Shown piece after piece: positions 1 through 8,821 of a DNA stretch of 64,000 nucleotides. The stretch is taken from NCBI RefSeq assembly GCF_037120705.1, contig NZ_JAWLJU010000001.1, forward strand, positions 682,001-746,000, written 5' to 3'. The notes under the pieces were generated by a model. That model was not told the DNA's origin, ran no database searches, and saw nothing but the letters and a program-made list of their open reading frames with translations. The position numbers and the translations under genes are program-made. This stretch comes from Pseudoalteromonas sp. UG3-2. GTDB taxonomy: Bacteria; Pseudomonadota; Gammaproteobacteria; Enterobacterales; Alteromonadaceae. Numbering within the stretch: position 1 is the first letter of the stretch; each line of letters starts with the position of its first letter.

Positions 1-150
1 GACATAGTGATCTACCCAGAATTACCACAGGGGACACATGCCTTGCAAGGCGATCTAGTCATCGACGGTAGTGGCATTTATGAAGCCAAATGGTGGACCA
101 ACAAACAGCCATCAACCTCCACTGACTATGAAAAAGTATGCCGTCTTTAG
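1..150 (+). CDS. C-terminal end of a secreted chitin-active enzyme (partial)
   Basis: Frame 1 is open from the window edge to a TAG at 148-150 and encodes the last 49 residues of a protein. The segment GIYEAKWWTNKQPS followed by an aromatic and a short hydrophobic tail is the signature of a CBM5/12 chitin-binding module, the same module that ends the next two genes. The catalytic part lies outside the window. In Alteromonas/Pseudoalteromonas chitin clusters a GH18 chitinase often precedes the LPMO and ChiA genes, so a chitinase is the likely parent, but that is inference. Confidence 0.75.
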   Translation, partial: DIVIYPELPQGTHALQGDLVIDGSGIYEAKWWTNKQPSTSTDYEKVCRL

Positions 151-153
151 CTC

Positions 154-172
154 AAGGGGCCTCGGCCCCTTT
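154..172 (+). terminator. GC-rich hairpin between chitin genes
   Basis: AAGGGGCC and GGCCCCTT form an 8-bp perfect stem with a two-base loop region, followed by only three T. It lies directly after the stop codon of the first gene and just before the ribosome binding site of the LPMO gene. It may be a partial terminator or an mRNA processing/stability hairpin setting relative expression in the cassette. Confidence 0.4.
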
Positions 173-187
173 CACCGGAGAAGCGTA

Positions 188-1615
188 ATGAAAGTGATAA
201 ATAAGCCACTGTTTTTATTTAGTATATTTAGTAGCGCCATGATGCTTTCTACACAGCTTATGGCACATGGCTATATGGATTTTCCCAAGGCTCGGCAAGC
301 CTATTGTCAACAACAAGGCGGATATTGGTGGCCCAAGGATGGCTCTAACATACCCAATCAAGCTTGCCGTGCTGCTTTTTTACAATCAGGCCATTATCCG
401 TTTGTACAACATCATGAGTTTGCTAAAAATGTCGCTGATTACCAAAGCTTGGCAGCAGTCAAGCGTGCCATACCGGATGGCACCTTGTGCGCGGCAGGCG
501 ATGCTAATAAAGACGGTATAAATTTACCCTCTCGTCATTGGCAGCGTACGGCCCTTGAGCCTGATGGCAGTGGTAATATAGAGGTGAGATTTCGCGCCAC
601 AACCCCACATAACCCAAGCTTCTGGCAGTTTTTTTTAACCAAAGCCGACACTGAAATCGGTACCAAAGCGCTTAATTGGCAAGACTTGCAACTAATTGCC
701 GAGCTCGGTGATCAAGAGGTCGTTATCGACCCAAATGGCAACCGCTATTATGAAATGCAAGTGCCTATCCCTGCGGGTCGCACTGGCGATGCCATCTTGT
801 ATACCCGCTGGCAGCGTGAAGACGCAGCGGGAGAAGGTTTTTATAACTGCTCTGATATCACTTTAGTTGACCCAAGCATGCCTACCACATGGTTTGATTC
901 CGGTTTCTTTATTACACCGGGCCAACAAGCCGAGCCAGGAGATAGCGTAAGGTTTCGGGCTTTTGATGCGTCAGGCGATGAGTACATTAGTGCCAGCTTA
1001 GCCATTAATCAAAACAATCAAAACCAGTGGGTAACAAATTTCAGCCGTGTATTAACTGAGCGTTATGCCAATAAGCTGAAAATAGGCGTCAGAAACGAGG
1101 TCGGGGAAATTCATTTTGACTCAGATAATTTGCTCAGTAATGTGGTTTATCTCACCGAGCCACACTTTACCGCCACACTCTCTGTAATTAAAGCGCAAAC
1201 TAATACGCCGCCCGTTGTCGAGCCCATTGCGGATGTGGAATTAACTGCCAATGAGAGTGTCACTATTGTGGCGCAAGCATTTGATGAGCAAAATGACCTT
1301 CTCAATTATTCTTGGCAACTGCCTGCTGAGCTGCAATTCACAGCAAGTGGTGAGCAACTCGTCATTACTGCCCCAACTCTAGAACAAGACACTCGCTATA
1401 CCAGTACCTTAGCCGTCAGTGACGGTAAAAGCAGTTCAGAGATTGCGTTTTCGGTCTTAGTCACCAGTCCCAACACTCAACCCCCAGCCACATGGCAAGC
1501 TAATAAAGTCTATGTTGCCGGGGATAAAGTGACATTTGAAAACGCAGTTTACCAAGCTAAGTGGTGGACGCGTGGCGAACAACCAGGGGCTGCCTTGGTA
1601 TGGCAAGTATTATAA
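188..1615 (+). CDS. secreted lytic polysaccharide monooxygenase (AA10), chitin-active
   Basis: Copper enzyme that oxidatively cleaves crystalline chitin and helps chitinases. The start at 188 (475 aa) follows GGAG and gives a normal Sec signal peptide; the longer frame from 71 only adds non-signal residues. Predicted cleavage after LMA exposes His27 (HGYMDFP), the first ligand of the copper histidine brace; the second is His141 in ATTPHNPSFWQFFLTK. Domains in order: AA10 about 27-210; a GbpA domain-2-like segment about 210-335; an Ig/PKD-like repeat about 339-430 (NTPPVVEPIADVELTANESV), similar to those in the downstream ChiA; and a CBM5/12 module in the last 43 residues (YQAKWWTRGEQPG). It is sandwiched between chitin hydrolase genes, 44 bp before ChiA, so co-transcription is likely. 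The family assignment is firm; chitin as substrate is inferred from the binding module and neighbours. Confidence 0.93.
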   Translation: MKVINKPLFLFSIFSSAMMLSTQLMAHGYMDFPKARQAYCQQQGGYWWPKDGSNIPNQACRAAFLQSGHYPFVQHHEFAKNVADYQSLAAVKRAIPDGTLCAAGDANKDGINLPSRHWQRTALEPDGSGNIEVRFRATTPHNPSFWQFFLTKADTEIGTKALNWQDLQLIAELGDQEVVIDPNGNRYYEMQVPIPAGRTGDAILYTRWQREDAAGEGFYNCSDITLVDPSMPTTWFDSGFFITPGQQAEPGDSVRFRAFDASGDEYISASLAINQNNQNQWVTNFSRVLTERYANKLKIGVRNEVGEIHFDSDNLLSNVVYLTEPHFTATLSVIKAQTNTPPVVEPIADVELTANESVTIVAQAFDEQNDLLNYSWQLPAELQFTASGEQLVITAPTLEQDTRYTSTLAVSDGKSSSEIAFSVLVTSPNTQPPATWQANKVYVAGDKVTFENAVYQAKWWTRGEQPGAALVWQVL

Positions 1616-1659
1616 CTAACCCGATACGGGTACAACATGTAAATCAAAAGGAAAACATT

Positions 1660-4128
1660 ATGAAAATCAAACAACTCAGTTGCGTTATTAGCTTAGCGCT
1701 ACTTTCAAGCGCAACAATAGCGGCACCATCAACGCCAACCTTAGACTGGCAACCGCAGAAATACTCCTTTGTCGAGGTAAACGTTGATGCCATCGGTTCT
1801 TACAAAGAGCTCGTCAAGGCGAAGGATGCGGTCAATATCAATATTAAATGGAATGCCTGGAGCGGCGAGGGTGGCGATAGTTATAAAGTGTATTTTGATG
1901 ACACCCTGGTCAACCAGGGTAACCTTGCACCAGGAACGAAAAGTGGCGTGATTGAATTCCCCTATACTGAGTCCGGTCGCCACACGCTATATCTAGAATT
2001 GTGTCAAGGTGAGACGTGCGCCCGCAGTGCAGGCAAAGAAATCGTTATCGCTGACACCGACGGTGGCCATCTTGCACCACTGCCGATGAATGTCGATCCT
2101 AATAATCGTGACAATGGCACCATTCCAGGACGTGTAACGGCAGCCTATTTTGTAGAGTGGGGAATTTACGGTCGCGACTTTGACGTCACTAAAGTACCGG
2201 CTCAGAACCTCAGTCATATTCTTTATGGATTTATTCCCATTTGTGGCGAGAACGAATCACTAAAAGCGATTGAAAATGGCAATAGCTGGCGCGCTTTACA
2301 AACTGCCTGTGCCGATTCTGCCGATTATGAGGTGGTTATTCATGACCCTTGGGCGGCAGTACAAAAGTCAATGCCAGGTGTTGATGCAAAAGATCCCATC
2401 CGCGGGGTTTACTCGCAATTAATGGCCTTAAAACAACGCTACCCTGAGTTAAAAATATTACCGTCCATTGGTGGCTGGACACTGTCAGACCCTTTTCATG
2501 GCTTTACTGAAAAAGCCAATCGCGACACCTTTGTGGCCTCGGTGAAAGAATTCTTAACCACTTGGAAATTCTACGACGGCGTTGATATTGACTGGGAATT
2601 TCCAGGCGGTGATGGCCCCAACCCTAATTTAGGCGATCCGGTCAATGATGGTCCAGCCTATGTGGCGTTAATGCAAGAGCTGCGTGCCATGCTAGACGAA
2701 CTCGAGGCTGAAACGGGTCGTGAATATGAACTTACTTCAGCGATTGGTGCCGGTTACGACAAAATAGAAGACGTAAATTATCAGCAAGCACAGCAATACA
2801 TGGATTATATTTTTGCCATGACCTACGATTTCCATGGTGCGTGGAATAATGTAACTGGGCATCAAACCGGCATTTACTGTGGCTCTCATATCAGCACAGA
2901 TGAATGCAACGGCAGCGGTGTTGATGATAATGGCGAGCCGCGAAAAGGGCCAGCTTACACAGGTGATAATGCCATACAACTGTTGTTACAGCAGGGCGTA
3001 CAACCACAAAAGCTGGTGATGGGTGTGGCCATGTATGGCCGCGGCTGGGAAGGCGTACTCGATAGCAATACTAGCATCAGTGGAAACCCGATGACGGCGC
3101 CTGGTAATGGGCCACTGCAGGGCTCTTCTAGCGAGGGCGTCTGGGAACCTGGTATCATGGACTACAAAGCCATTGCAGCCAATGCAGTAGGTAGCAATGG
3201 TTCAGGTGTAAATGGCTTTGAAGTGGGTTACGATGAACAAGCCCAAGCGGCGTATGTATGGAACCGCAGTAACGGCAAACTTATCACCTATGATAGCCCC
3301 AGAAGTGTGGTTGCCAAGGGTCAATACGCCAATACCCATCAACTGGCAGGATTATTTGCTTGGGAAATTGATGCTGACAATGGTGACATACTTAACGCCA
3401 TGTACGACGGCCTAAGTGCAGGTGCAATCCCAAATCGCGCCCCTGTAATAGGGTTAGAAGGGCCATTTAGCATGGCTTCAGGCGAGACATTAACGCTCCA
3501 GAGTAACGCCACTGACGCCGATAATGATACGTTAACTTATAATTGGCAAGCTGAGACTCCGCTGGTGATCTCCAGTAATAACGCAGCAGAAGTTACAGTA
3601 ACCGCGCCGCAGGTTACTCAAGCCACCGACCTCAGCATGACACTGACCGTCTCCGATGGTCAAGCGAGCAGTGAAAAGCGCTATATCATCACCGTGCTTC
3701 CTGAAGGAAGTAACCAAGCACCCGAAGTGGCGCCCATATCAGATATGACACTAACTGCTGGGCAAACGGTCGCTGTAAATGCCACAGCAAGCGATCCCGA
3801 TGGCGATGCCTTAACGTATGTTTGGCAAGCAGATGCTCCGGTTGCCATTTCTGGTAGTGGTAATGTGGTAGAGCTCACTGGCCAAGCAGTGGATGCCGAT
3901 ACCCAAGTCACCGTCAGCGTTAGCGTCAGTGATGGCAACCTTGCTACCACACAAAGCTTTGTGGTAACCGTTGAAAAGGCTCAGAAAAGCTATCCTACTT
4001 GGGACGCGGGCAGTGTTTATGTTGGCGGTGATAGGGTAAGCCATAATGGCGAAAGCTACGAAGCGAAATGGTGGACTCGAGGCCAAGAGCCAGGCACTGC
4101 TATGGTATGGAAATTACTCAGTGAGTAA
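1660..4128 (+). CDS. chiA: GH18 chitinase A, secreted
   Basis: Hydrolyses chitin, probably processively, outside the cell. The start at 1660 has AAGGA upstream and gives a 21-residue signal peptide ending TIA; a longer in-frame start at 1561 lies inside the LPMO gene and is rejected. The N-terminal ~130 residues resemble the ChiA N-terminal FnIII-like domain. The GH18 barrel carries the catalytic motif DGVDIDWE, with Asp306, Asp309, Asp311 and catalytic acid Glu313; other barrel signatures are SIGGWTLSDPF and MTYDFHG. Two Ig/PKD-like repeats follow at about 592-684 and 685-775, then a CBM5/12 module (YEAKWWTRGQEPG). The 822-aa length and architecture match ChiA of marine Alteromonas/Pseudoalteromonas. 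A small hairpin (ACCCG ATA CGGGT, 1619-1631) lies between the LPMO stop and this start. No GGAACGTTCC-type operator is visible here, so control probably acts at the first gene, outside the window. Confidence 0.95.
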   Translation: MKIKQLSCVISLALLSSATIAAPSTPTLDWQPQKYSFVEVNVDAIGSYKELVKAKDAVNINIKWNAWSGEGGDSYKVYFDDTLVNQGNLAPGTKSGVIEFPYTESGRHTLYLELCQGETCARSAGKEIVIADTDGGHLAPLPMNVDPNNRDNGTIPGRVTAAYFVEWGIYGRDFDVTKVPAQNLSHILYGFIPICGENESLKAIENGNSWRALQTACADSADYEVVIHDPWAAVQKSMPGVDAKDPIRGVYSQLMALKQRYPELKILPSIGGWTLSDPFHGFTEKANRDTFVASVKEFLTTWKFYDGVDIDWEFPGGDGPNPNLGDPVNDGPAYVALMQELRAMLDELEAETGREYELTSAIGAGYDKIEDVNYQQAQQYMDYIFAMTYDFHGAWNNVTGHQTGIYCGSHISTDECNGSGVDDNGEPRKGPAYTGDNAIQLLLQQGVQPQKLVMGVAMYGRGWEGVLDSNTSISGNPMTAPGNGPLQGSSSEGVWEPGIMDYKAIAANAVGSNGSGVNGFEVGYDEQAQAAYVWNRSNGKLITYDSPRSVVAKGQYANTHQLAGLFAWEIDADNGDILNAMYDGLSAGAIPNRAPVIGLEGPFSMASGETLTLQSNATDADNDTLTYNWQAETPLVISSNNAAEVTVTAPQVTQATDLSMTLTVSDGQASSEKRYIITVLPEGSNQAPEVAPISDMTLTAGQTVAVNATASDPDGDALTYVWQADAPVAISGSGNVVELTGQAVDADTQVTVSVSVSDGNLATTQSFVVTVEKAQKSYPTWDAGSVYVGGDRVSHNGESYEAKWWTRGQEPGTAMVWKLLSE

Positions 4129-4156
4129 CTGCTTTAGCTTATAAAGTACCAATCTC

Positions 4157-4179
4157 GGAGCCTGGAAGTGTCAGGCTCC
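4157..4179 (+). terminator. hairpin after chiA, probable terminator
   Basis: GGAGCCTG (4157-4164) pairs with CAGGCTCC (4172-4179) around a 7-base loop. The following TGCTTATCT is only weakly T-rich, so termination may be inefficient. It marks the end of the chitin cassette. Confidence 0.45.
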
Positions 4180-4268
4180 TGCTTATCTGCAAACGTATTG
4201 TCATAAAAGCCTTTCTTTTTACCTTATTGTTCTCCTACTATTGTATATATACATTGGTTATCGGTTTT

Positions 4269-5024
4269 ATGACTGCAGTGAAGTTATCTATCTGTTTAAT
4301 TGCCACTCTGGCATTATGCTTTACCTACAAAGCGGTTGCGTGCAATAACGAAACAACGTTAAAGGTGGGGATAGGCTCTAGTTGGCCACCTTATGTAATG
4401 TATGGCGAACAACCGTATGGCATTGACGTAGAAATCACCAAAGTGGTCTTTTCTCAAGCAGGGTATTGTGTTGATTTTGTTACCTTGCCTTCTTCAGCCC
4501 GAGGTATCACCGAGTTAGAAAAGGGCGAGATCGATGTGTTACCTTCTGCCAGCTTTAATTTAGAACGCAGCAAAGTAGCGTATTTTTCCACCCCCTATCG
4601 CCGAGAAAAAATGCGCTTATTCAGTGCCAAAGTCATCTCACAAACTAGCACCCTGACAGAATTATTCTCATTGGGATTCAGTTTTACCGCAAACCCAGGG
4701 GCTTACTATGGTGAGGAACTTCAACAACTAAAGAAAATAGCTTGGTATGAAAAACGGCTATTTTTAATTTCCAGCTTAGACCGTCGCATCGAAATGGTTG
4801 CCAAAGAGCGAGTGGATTTTATGATTGAAGATCAACAGGCTGGAAATTATTATATTAACCAATTAGGGTATAAAAAGATGGTTTTACACCCTTACGTAGT
4901 CAATGATAATGCCATACACTTTATGCTAGGTCGGCACCGCTTTAGTCAAGCTGAGGTCACACGCATAAATCAAGCAATTAATCGAGTCGAAGATGGCATT
5001 CCAGCTATCATAGAAAACTATTAA
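4269..5024 (+). CDS. periplasmic solute-binding protein, family 3 (orphan)
   Basis: Belongs to the amino-acid-type bacterial solute-binding protein family (SBP_bac_3 / PBPb). Visible hallmarks are LKVGIGSSWPPYVM, GIDVEITKVVF, GEIDVLPSASFNLERSKVAYFSTPYRRE split over the two lobes, and a distal segment on ion/ligand contacts (VDFMIEDQQAGNYY). ATG at 4269 gives a signal peptide (MTAVKLSICLIATLALCF) with the mature part starting near AVACNNE, total 251 aa; an upstream ATG at 4227 would add 14 residues. No permease or ATPase genes lie nearby, so it may serve a distant ABC transporter or a sensor, as many marine orphan family-3 proteins do. Its ligand cannot be read from the sequence. Confidence 0.8.
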   Translation: MTAVKLSICLIATLALCFTYKAVACNNETTLKVGIGSSWPPYVMYGEQPYGIDVEITKVVFSQAGYCVDFVTLPSSARGITELEKGEIDVLPSASFNLERSKVAYFSTPYRREKMRLFSAKVISQTSTLTELFSLGFSFTANPGAYYGEELQQLKKIAWYEKRLFLISSLDRRIEMVAKERVDFMIEDQQAGNYYINQLGYKKMVLHPYVVNDNAIHFMLGRHRFSQAEVTRINQAINRVEDGIPAIIENY

Positions 5025-5126
5025 CGATACCAAGCAACTCCTTTCCATGCATGTATACTGCTTGTCTAACGCTTTGCTGGTAAACGTTCAATTGCTATCA
5101 CACACAAAGCCGTAATAAGGTCTAGG

Positions 5127-7061
5127 ATGAATCACACTCAAGCAATAGAGCACACATTAAAGCGGGTATTTGGTCACTCAAGCCTGAGACAAGGACAACA
5201 AGAGGTGGTCGAGTCTGTATTAAATCGCCAAAGTGCGATTGCAATTTTTGCAACAGGCGCAGGCAAATCATTGTGTTATCAATTGCCTGCTGTCATTTTA
5301 CCTGGTACCTGTGTGGTGGTTTCTCCGTTATTAGCATTAATGCACGAACAGTGTGACTATTTAACTAACTTGGGGATTTCAGCGGCCTGCTTAGACAGTA
5401 GCCAGACTAAAAGCCAGTTGCAAGCGACTGAAGCTGCACTATTAAACGAGCAGCTTAAGGTATTATTTATTTCAGTGGAGCGCCTCAATAATCCTAGAAC
5501 AAGACAGTTACTGCAACGAAGTGCTGTTTCCATGTTGGTGGTTGATGAAGCCCATTGTATCTCTGAGTGGGGACACAATTTTCGTCCCGATTATTTAAAA
5601 ATCGCAACGTATCGCCAACAGCTTGGTATTGAGCAAGTATTATTACTGACCGCCACAGCGACCCATAAAGTCGCCAATGACATGGCTGATAAGTTTGCCA
5701 TTAGTCATGAAAATATCGTTCGAACGGGTTTTTATCGTGAAAATTTACACCTAACTGCACTGGCCATCAGTGAAGCCGAAAAACTCAATTACACCATCCG
5801 TTTCTTAACCAAAGCCTCAGGCTGTGGAATTATTTACGTAACCCAGCAAAAGCAAGCTGAAGAGCTCGCGCAAGTCATTGCTGCCAGTGGCTTTAAAGCC
5901 AACGCTTTTCATGCGGGCTTAAACAGTGACACCAAAGCCCAGCTTCAAGCTGAGTTTCTCGCCGCCAGTGATATGGTCATTGTCGCCACTATCGCCTTTG
6001 GTATGGGAGTCGATAAGCCTGATGTGCGGTGGATATTGCATTACGATATGGCAAAATCCATTGAAGGTTATAGTCAAGAAATTGGTCGCGCGGGCCGTGA
6101 CGGTGAGACTGCTCATTGCGTTATTTTGTTAAATAACGAAAAGACCGCTATGTTAGAAAACTATATTCATAGCAATAAGGTAGAACATTACGCCATTAAA
6201 AAATTGTTTGCTGCTATTTTTGCATCCGATGATGATTGCCACATCAATGAATACGACTATGCACGGACTTGTAATCTAAACCAATTGGTCTTGAAAACCC
6301 TGTTAGTACAACTCGAGCTCGAAGGACTAATAGAGATAAGTTATAGCTATTTCAAAGACATCAGCATTGCCTTTACAAGCAGCAAAGAAAAGCTTTTAGC
6401 GCAATTTGACCCCAATCGCCAAGCTTATTTAAATCAGGTATTTAGTTGTTTTGACTTTAAAAAGAAGTGGGGCGCGCTGAACCATGCGCAATTGTCGCAA
6501 CAGCAGATCCCCGAGCAAAAGTTACAGCAAACACTGGATTACTTATCCGAGCATGGCCTGATTGAAATTAAACTGGGAAAGTTTACCACCGTATACCGTA
6601 AACCCACGCCAGCGATTAATATCGATGCACTGGTAGAGCAATATTTGGCAACCACACAAATTAAAGAGCAAGGCGAACTGCAGCGACTGCGTTCATTGAT
6701 GCAGTTTTTCCAAAGTAACAGCTGCTACCATTACTCCTTGGCACACTACTTTAAGGATGACAATGCCCCCGAACAATGCGGTCATTGTAGTGTGTGTAAG
6801 GGTAAAGTGGTGACCGTGCCTGTGATTGCAGAGCCAGATTTGTCTATTGAACAAATCCGCCCAACTCTTCAGCATCTGCAAAACTATGCTCAACAATGTG
6901 GTGTACCACTGACACGCCATTTAGCCACTTTGTTTTTACTCGGGTTACATTGCCCCTATTTTTCACGCTATAAATTTCGCCAATTAGACAACTTCGCCAT
7001 GTTAGAAGGAATAAAATACAATCACGTGTTCGATTTAGTCGCTATGGAACTACCAGTATGA
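5127..7061 (+). CDS. RecQ-family ATP-dependent DNA helicase
   Basis: 3'-5' superfamily 2 DNA helicase. Motif 0 is RQGQQEVVESVL; Walker A reads ATGAGKS (42-48) where RecQ usually has PTGGGKS; Walker B is DEAH (140-143) with the RecQ aromatic-rich loop ISEWGHNFRPDYLKI; motif V/VI appear as ATIAFGMGVDKPDVRWILH and YSQEIGRAGRDG. A zinc-binding RecQ C-terminal segment is present (SCYHYSLAHYF then CGHCSVC, about 533-557), but the remaining ~90 residues do not look like an obvious HRDC domain. At 644 aa it is near RecQ size but is probably a diverged paralogue and not the housekeeping RecQ, hence no symbol. It overlaps the next gene, anmK, by ATGA, implying translational coupling. Confidence 0.88.
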   Translation: MNHTQAIEHTLKRVFGHSSLRQGQQEVVESVLNRQSAIAIFATGAGKSLCYQLPAVILPGTCVVVSPLLALMHEQCDYLTNLGISAACLDSSQTKSQLQATEAALLNEQLKVLFISVERLNNPRTRQLLQRSAVSMLVVDEAHCISEWGHNFRPDYLKIATYRQQLGIEQVLLLTATATHKVANDMADKFAISHENIVRTGFYRENLHLTALAISEAEKLNYTIRFLTKASGCGIIYVTQQKQAEELAQVIAASGFKANAFHAGLNSDTKAQLQAEFLAASDMVIVATIAFGMGVDKPDVRWILHYDMAKSIEGYSQEIGRAGRDGETAHCVILLNNEKTAMLENYIHSNKVEHYAIKKLFAAIFASDDDCHINEYDYARTCNLNQLVLKTLLVQLELEGLIEISYSYFKDISIAFTSSKEKLLAQFDPNRQAYLNQVFSCFDFKKKWGALNHAQLSQQQIPEQKLQQTLDYLSEHGLIEIKLGKFTTVYRKPTPAINIDALVEQYLATTQIKEQGELQRLRSLMQFFQSNSCYHYSLAHYFKDDNAPEQCGHCSVCKGKVVTVPVIAEPDLSIEQIRPTLQHLQNYAQQCGVPLTRHLATLFLLGLHCPYFSRYKFRQLDNFAMLEGIKYNHVFDLVAMELPV

Positions 7062-8227
7062 AAACCGATATCGAGACTCTAGCCACACTTGCCCAGAAAC
7101 CCACTAAGCTAGTTTTAGGGCTAATGAGCGGCACTTCCCTGGATGGTTTAGACTTAGCTTTGTGTAAGATAAGCGGCACTGGAGTGCAAACGAAACTAGA
7201 ACTGTTGCAATTCCACACCCACAATTACAGCGAACAACAACGCCATACTTTGAGCCAATTTAGCTCAGTGGAGCAGGTTAACTTGGCCTCACTTTGTCAG
7301 TTAAACGCTTGGTTAGGTCAATTATATTCCGACATTGTGCTGCAAACCCTCAAACTGTGGCAGATCAAACCAGAGGCCATAGACTTAATTGCCAGTCATG
7401 GCCAAACCATTTATCACCATCCTAGAGCTGAATTTGTTAGCGACACAAAAATGAATAGCACATTACAACTAGGAGACGGTGACTTAATCGCCAGTAATAC
7501 GGGGATTATTACGCTCTCTGATTTTCGCCAAAAACACATAGCCAAAGGTCTTGAGGGAGCGCCATTAGTGCATTATGGTGATTTCTTGTTATATCAGAGC
7601 AAGGACATTGACAGGGTATTACTGAACCTCGGCGGGATTGCAAATTGCACCTTTTTGCATAAAGGTGGTGAGCTTGCTGACAGCCTCAGCAGCGACTTAG
7701 GCCCAGGCAATAGCTTAATCGATAAGTATTGCCTTCAGTATTTTGATGTGGCCTATGATGAAGGGGGCAAACTGGCCGCGCAAGGAACCATAAACCCGAC
7801 CTTATTACAGCAGCTACAAGCACAGCCATTTTTTACTCAACCGCTGCCTAAGTCCACCGGTCCAGAGCTTTTTAATCTGGATTTTATTGCACAAAACCTT
7901 ACTAAGGTGGCAACACCAATCAGTCATCTCGATGTTTTGGCCACTCTAACTGAGCTTACTGCACGCGAAACTGCCAAGGCCATAACTCAACAATGTGACT
8001 CTGCAACTGAGCTTTACATAACTGGCGGCGGATTGCATAACCAGTATTTGATGAAACGACTCGAGGTTAACTTGCCAAGCAATATTGAAATCTGTGAATT
8101 TAACCGCATCGCATTTAACCCCGATGCCAAAGAAGCGGCTTTATTTGCCCTGTTGGCTAACGAAACGCTTTCTGGTGATGAACAAGGCTTACCCTTTTCG
8201 ATGGGCAAACTGTCACTGCCCCGCTAA
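7058..8227 (+). CDS. anmK: anhydro-N-acetylmuramic acid kinase
   Basis: Cytosolic enzyme that cleaves and phosphorylates 1,6-anhydro-MurNAc from peptidoglycan turnover to MurNAc-6-phosphate. N-terminal LGLMSGTSLDGLDLAL is the family signature and part of the ASKHA ATP-binding fold; other hallmarks are IASHGQTIYHHP, LNLGGIANCTFL and DLGPGNSLID, and the C-terminal ITGGGLHNQYLM. The length, 389 aa, is about 20 longer than E. coli AnmK owing to the N-terminus. The ATG overlaps the stop of the helicase gene by four bases. It feeds the same amino-sugar pool as GlcNAc from chitin, which may explain its place between the chitin cassette and nagP, although no operator is seen in front of it. Confidence 0.95.
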   Translation: MKTDIETLATLAQKPTKLVLGLMSGTSLDGLDLALCKISGTGVQTKLELLQFHTHNYSEQQRHTLSQFSSVEQVNLASLCQLNAWLGQLYSDIVLQTLKLWQIKPEAIDLIASHGQTIYHHPRAEFVSDTKMNSTLQLGDGDLIASNTGIITLSDFRQKHIAKGLEGAPLVHYGDFLLYQSKDIDRVLLNLGGIANCTFLHKGGELADSLSSDLGPGNSLIDKYCLQYFDVAYDEGGKLAAQGTINPTLLQQLQAQPFFTQPLPKSTGPELFNLDFIAQNLTKVATPISHLDVLATLTELTARETAKAITQQCDSATELYITGGGLHNQYLMKRLEVNLPSNIEICEFNRIAFNPDAKEAALFALLANETLSGDEQGLPFSMGKLSLPR

Positions 8228-8700
8228 AAAACCGACAGTACCGCACTAAATGCAGAATTGAAAAAGCGTTTCAGGCCAGAGGGGCGCTTGGGTTCAGGTC
8301 TTGTAGTGGCTGTACTATGGATTTCATTAGCAAGACGAACATTGAACTCGACAGTGTTTTTGAGGAAATTGTTTAAGCCAAGCAAGTTAATTTGCATAAC
8401 ATACTCCCCAGCACTTAACGCCGTAGCGATGTTTACGCTTAGCACCTTGCTTAAGTAACTTTCAGCGTCCACCCGATAGGTAAGGGCGCAACTATTACCG
8501 CGAGCACCGCGCTTGGTGAGCACCAATTCTATGCTGTCTTCAATACGAGCATCAAAAGGTAACTCAATCACCACATACGCCGCGTTAGCTTGACTTTCTA
8601 GAGTCAAACATTCGTACGGCTGAACAGCGCGATAACGGCCACGAGTTGCGGTGGCTAATTGCGCTGTGTTGAAGCTAAAAATGTCAAGCTTGTGGTTCAT
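8224..8700 (-). CDS. hypothetical beta-rich protein
   Basis: Not recognised. The 158-residue product from ATG at 8700 (an alternative ATG at 8745 would add 15 residues; neither has a clear ribosome binding site) has alternating hydrophobic strands such as AYVVIELPFDARIEDSIELVL and GEYVMQINLLGL, suggesting a small beta-sandwich with no signal peptide or membrane segment. The C-terminus is basic (RPEPKRPSGLKRFFNSAF). It converges on anmK and the two reading frames overlap by four bases, so a shared 3' end and antisense contact between the mRNAs are likely. Confidence 0.6.
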   Translation of the reverse strand: MNHKLDIFSFNTAQLATATRGRYRAVQPYECLTLESQANAAYVVIELPFDARIEDSIELVLTKRGARGNSCALTYRVDAESYLSKVLSVNIATALSAGEYVMQINLLGLNNFLKNTVEFNVRLANEIHSTATTRPEPKRPSGLKRFFNSAFSAVLSVF

Positions 8701-8781
8701 GATGATCGTCTTAGTTATTCTAACAACTGCAATTATCGCAGTCATAGATTACAGAATTATGACTTTTGGTTTTAAACAATA

Positions 8782-8804
8782 AAAAAGCCCGCCTAAAGCG
8801 GGCT
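8782..8804 (-). terminator. rho-independent terminator of the Na/Pi cotransporter gene
   Basis: Read on the minus strand, AGCCCGC TTTAG GCGGGCT forms a 7-bp GC stem (8786-8804) followed by six T. It lies 18 bp past the stop codon of the transporter gene. Confidence 0.85.
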
Positions 8805-8821
8805 CAATCTAAGGCAATTAA

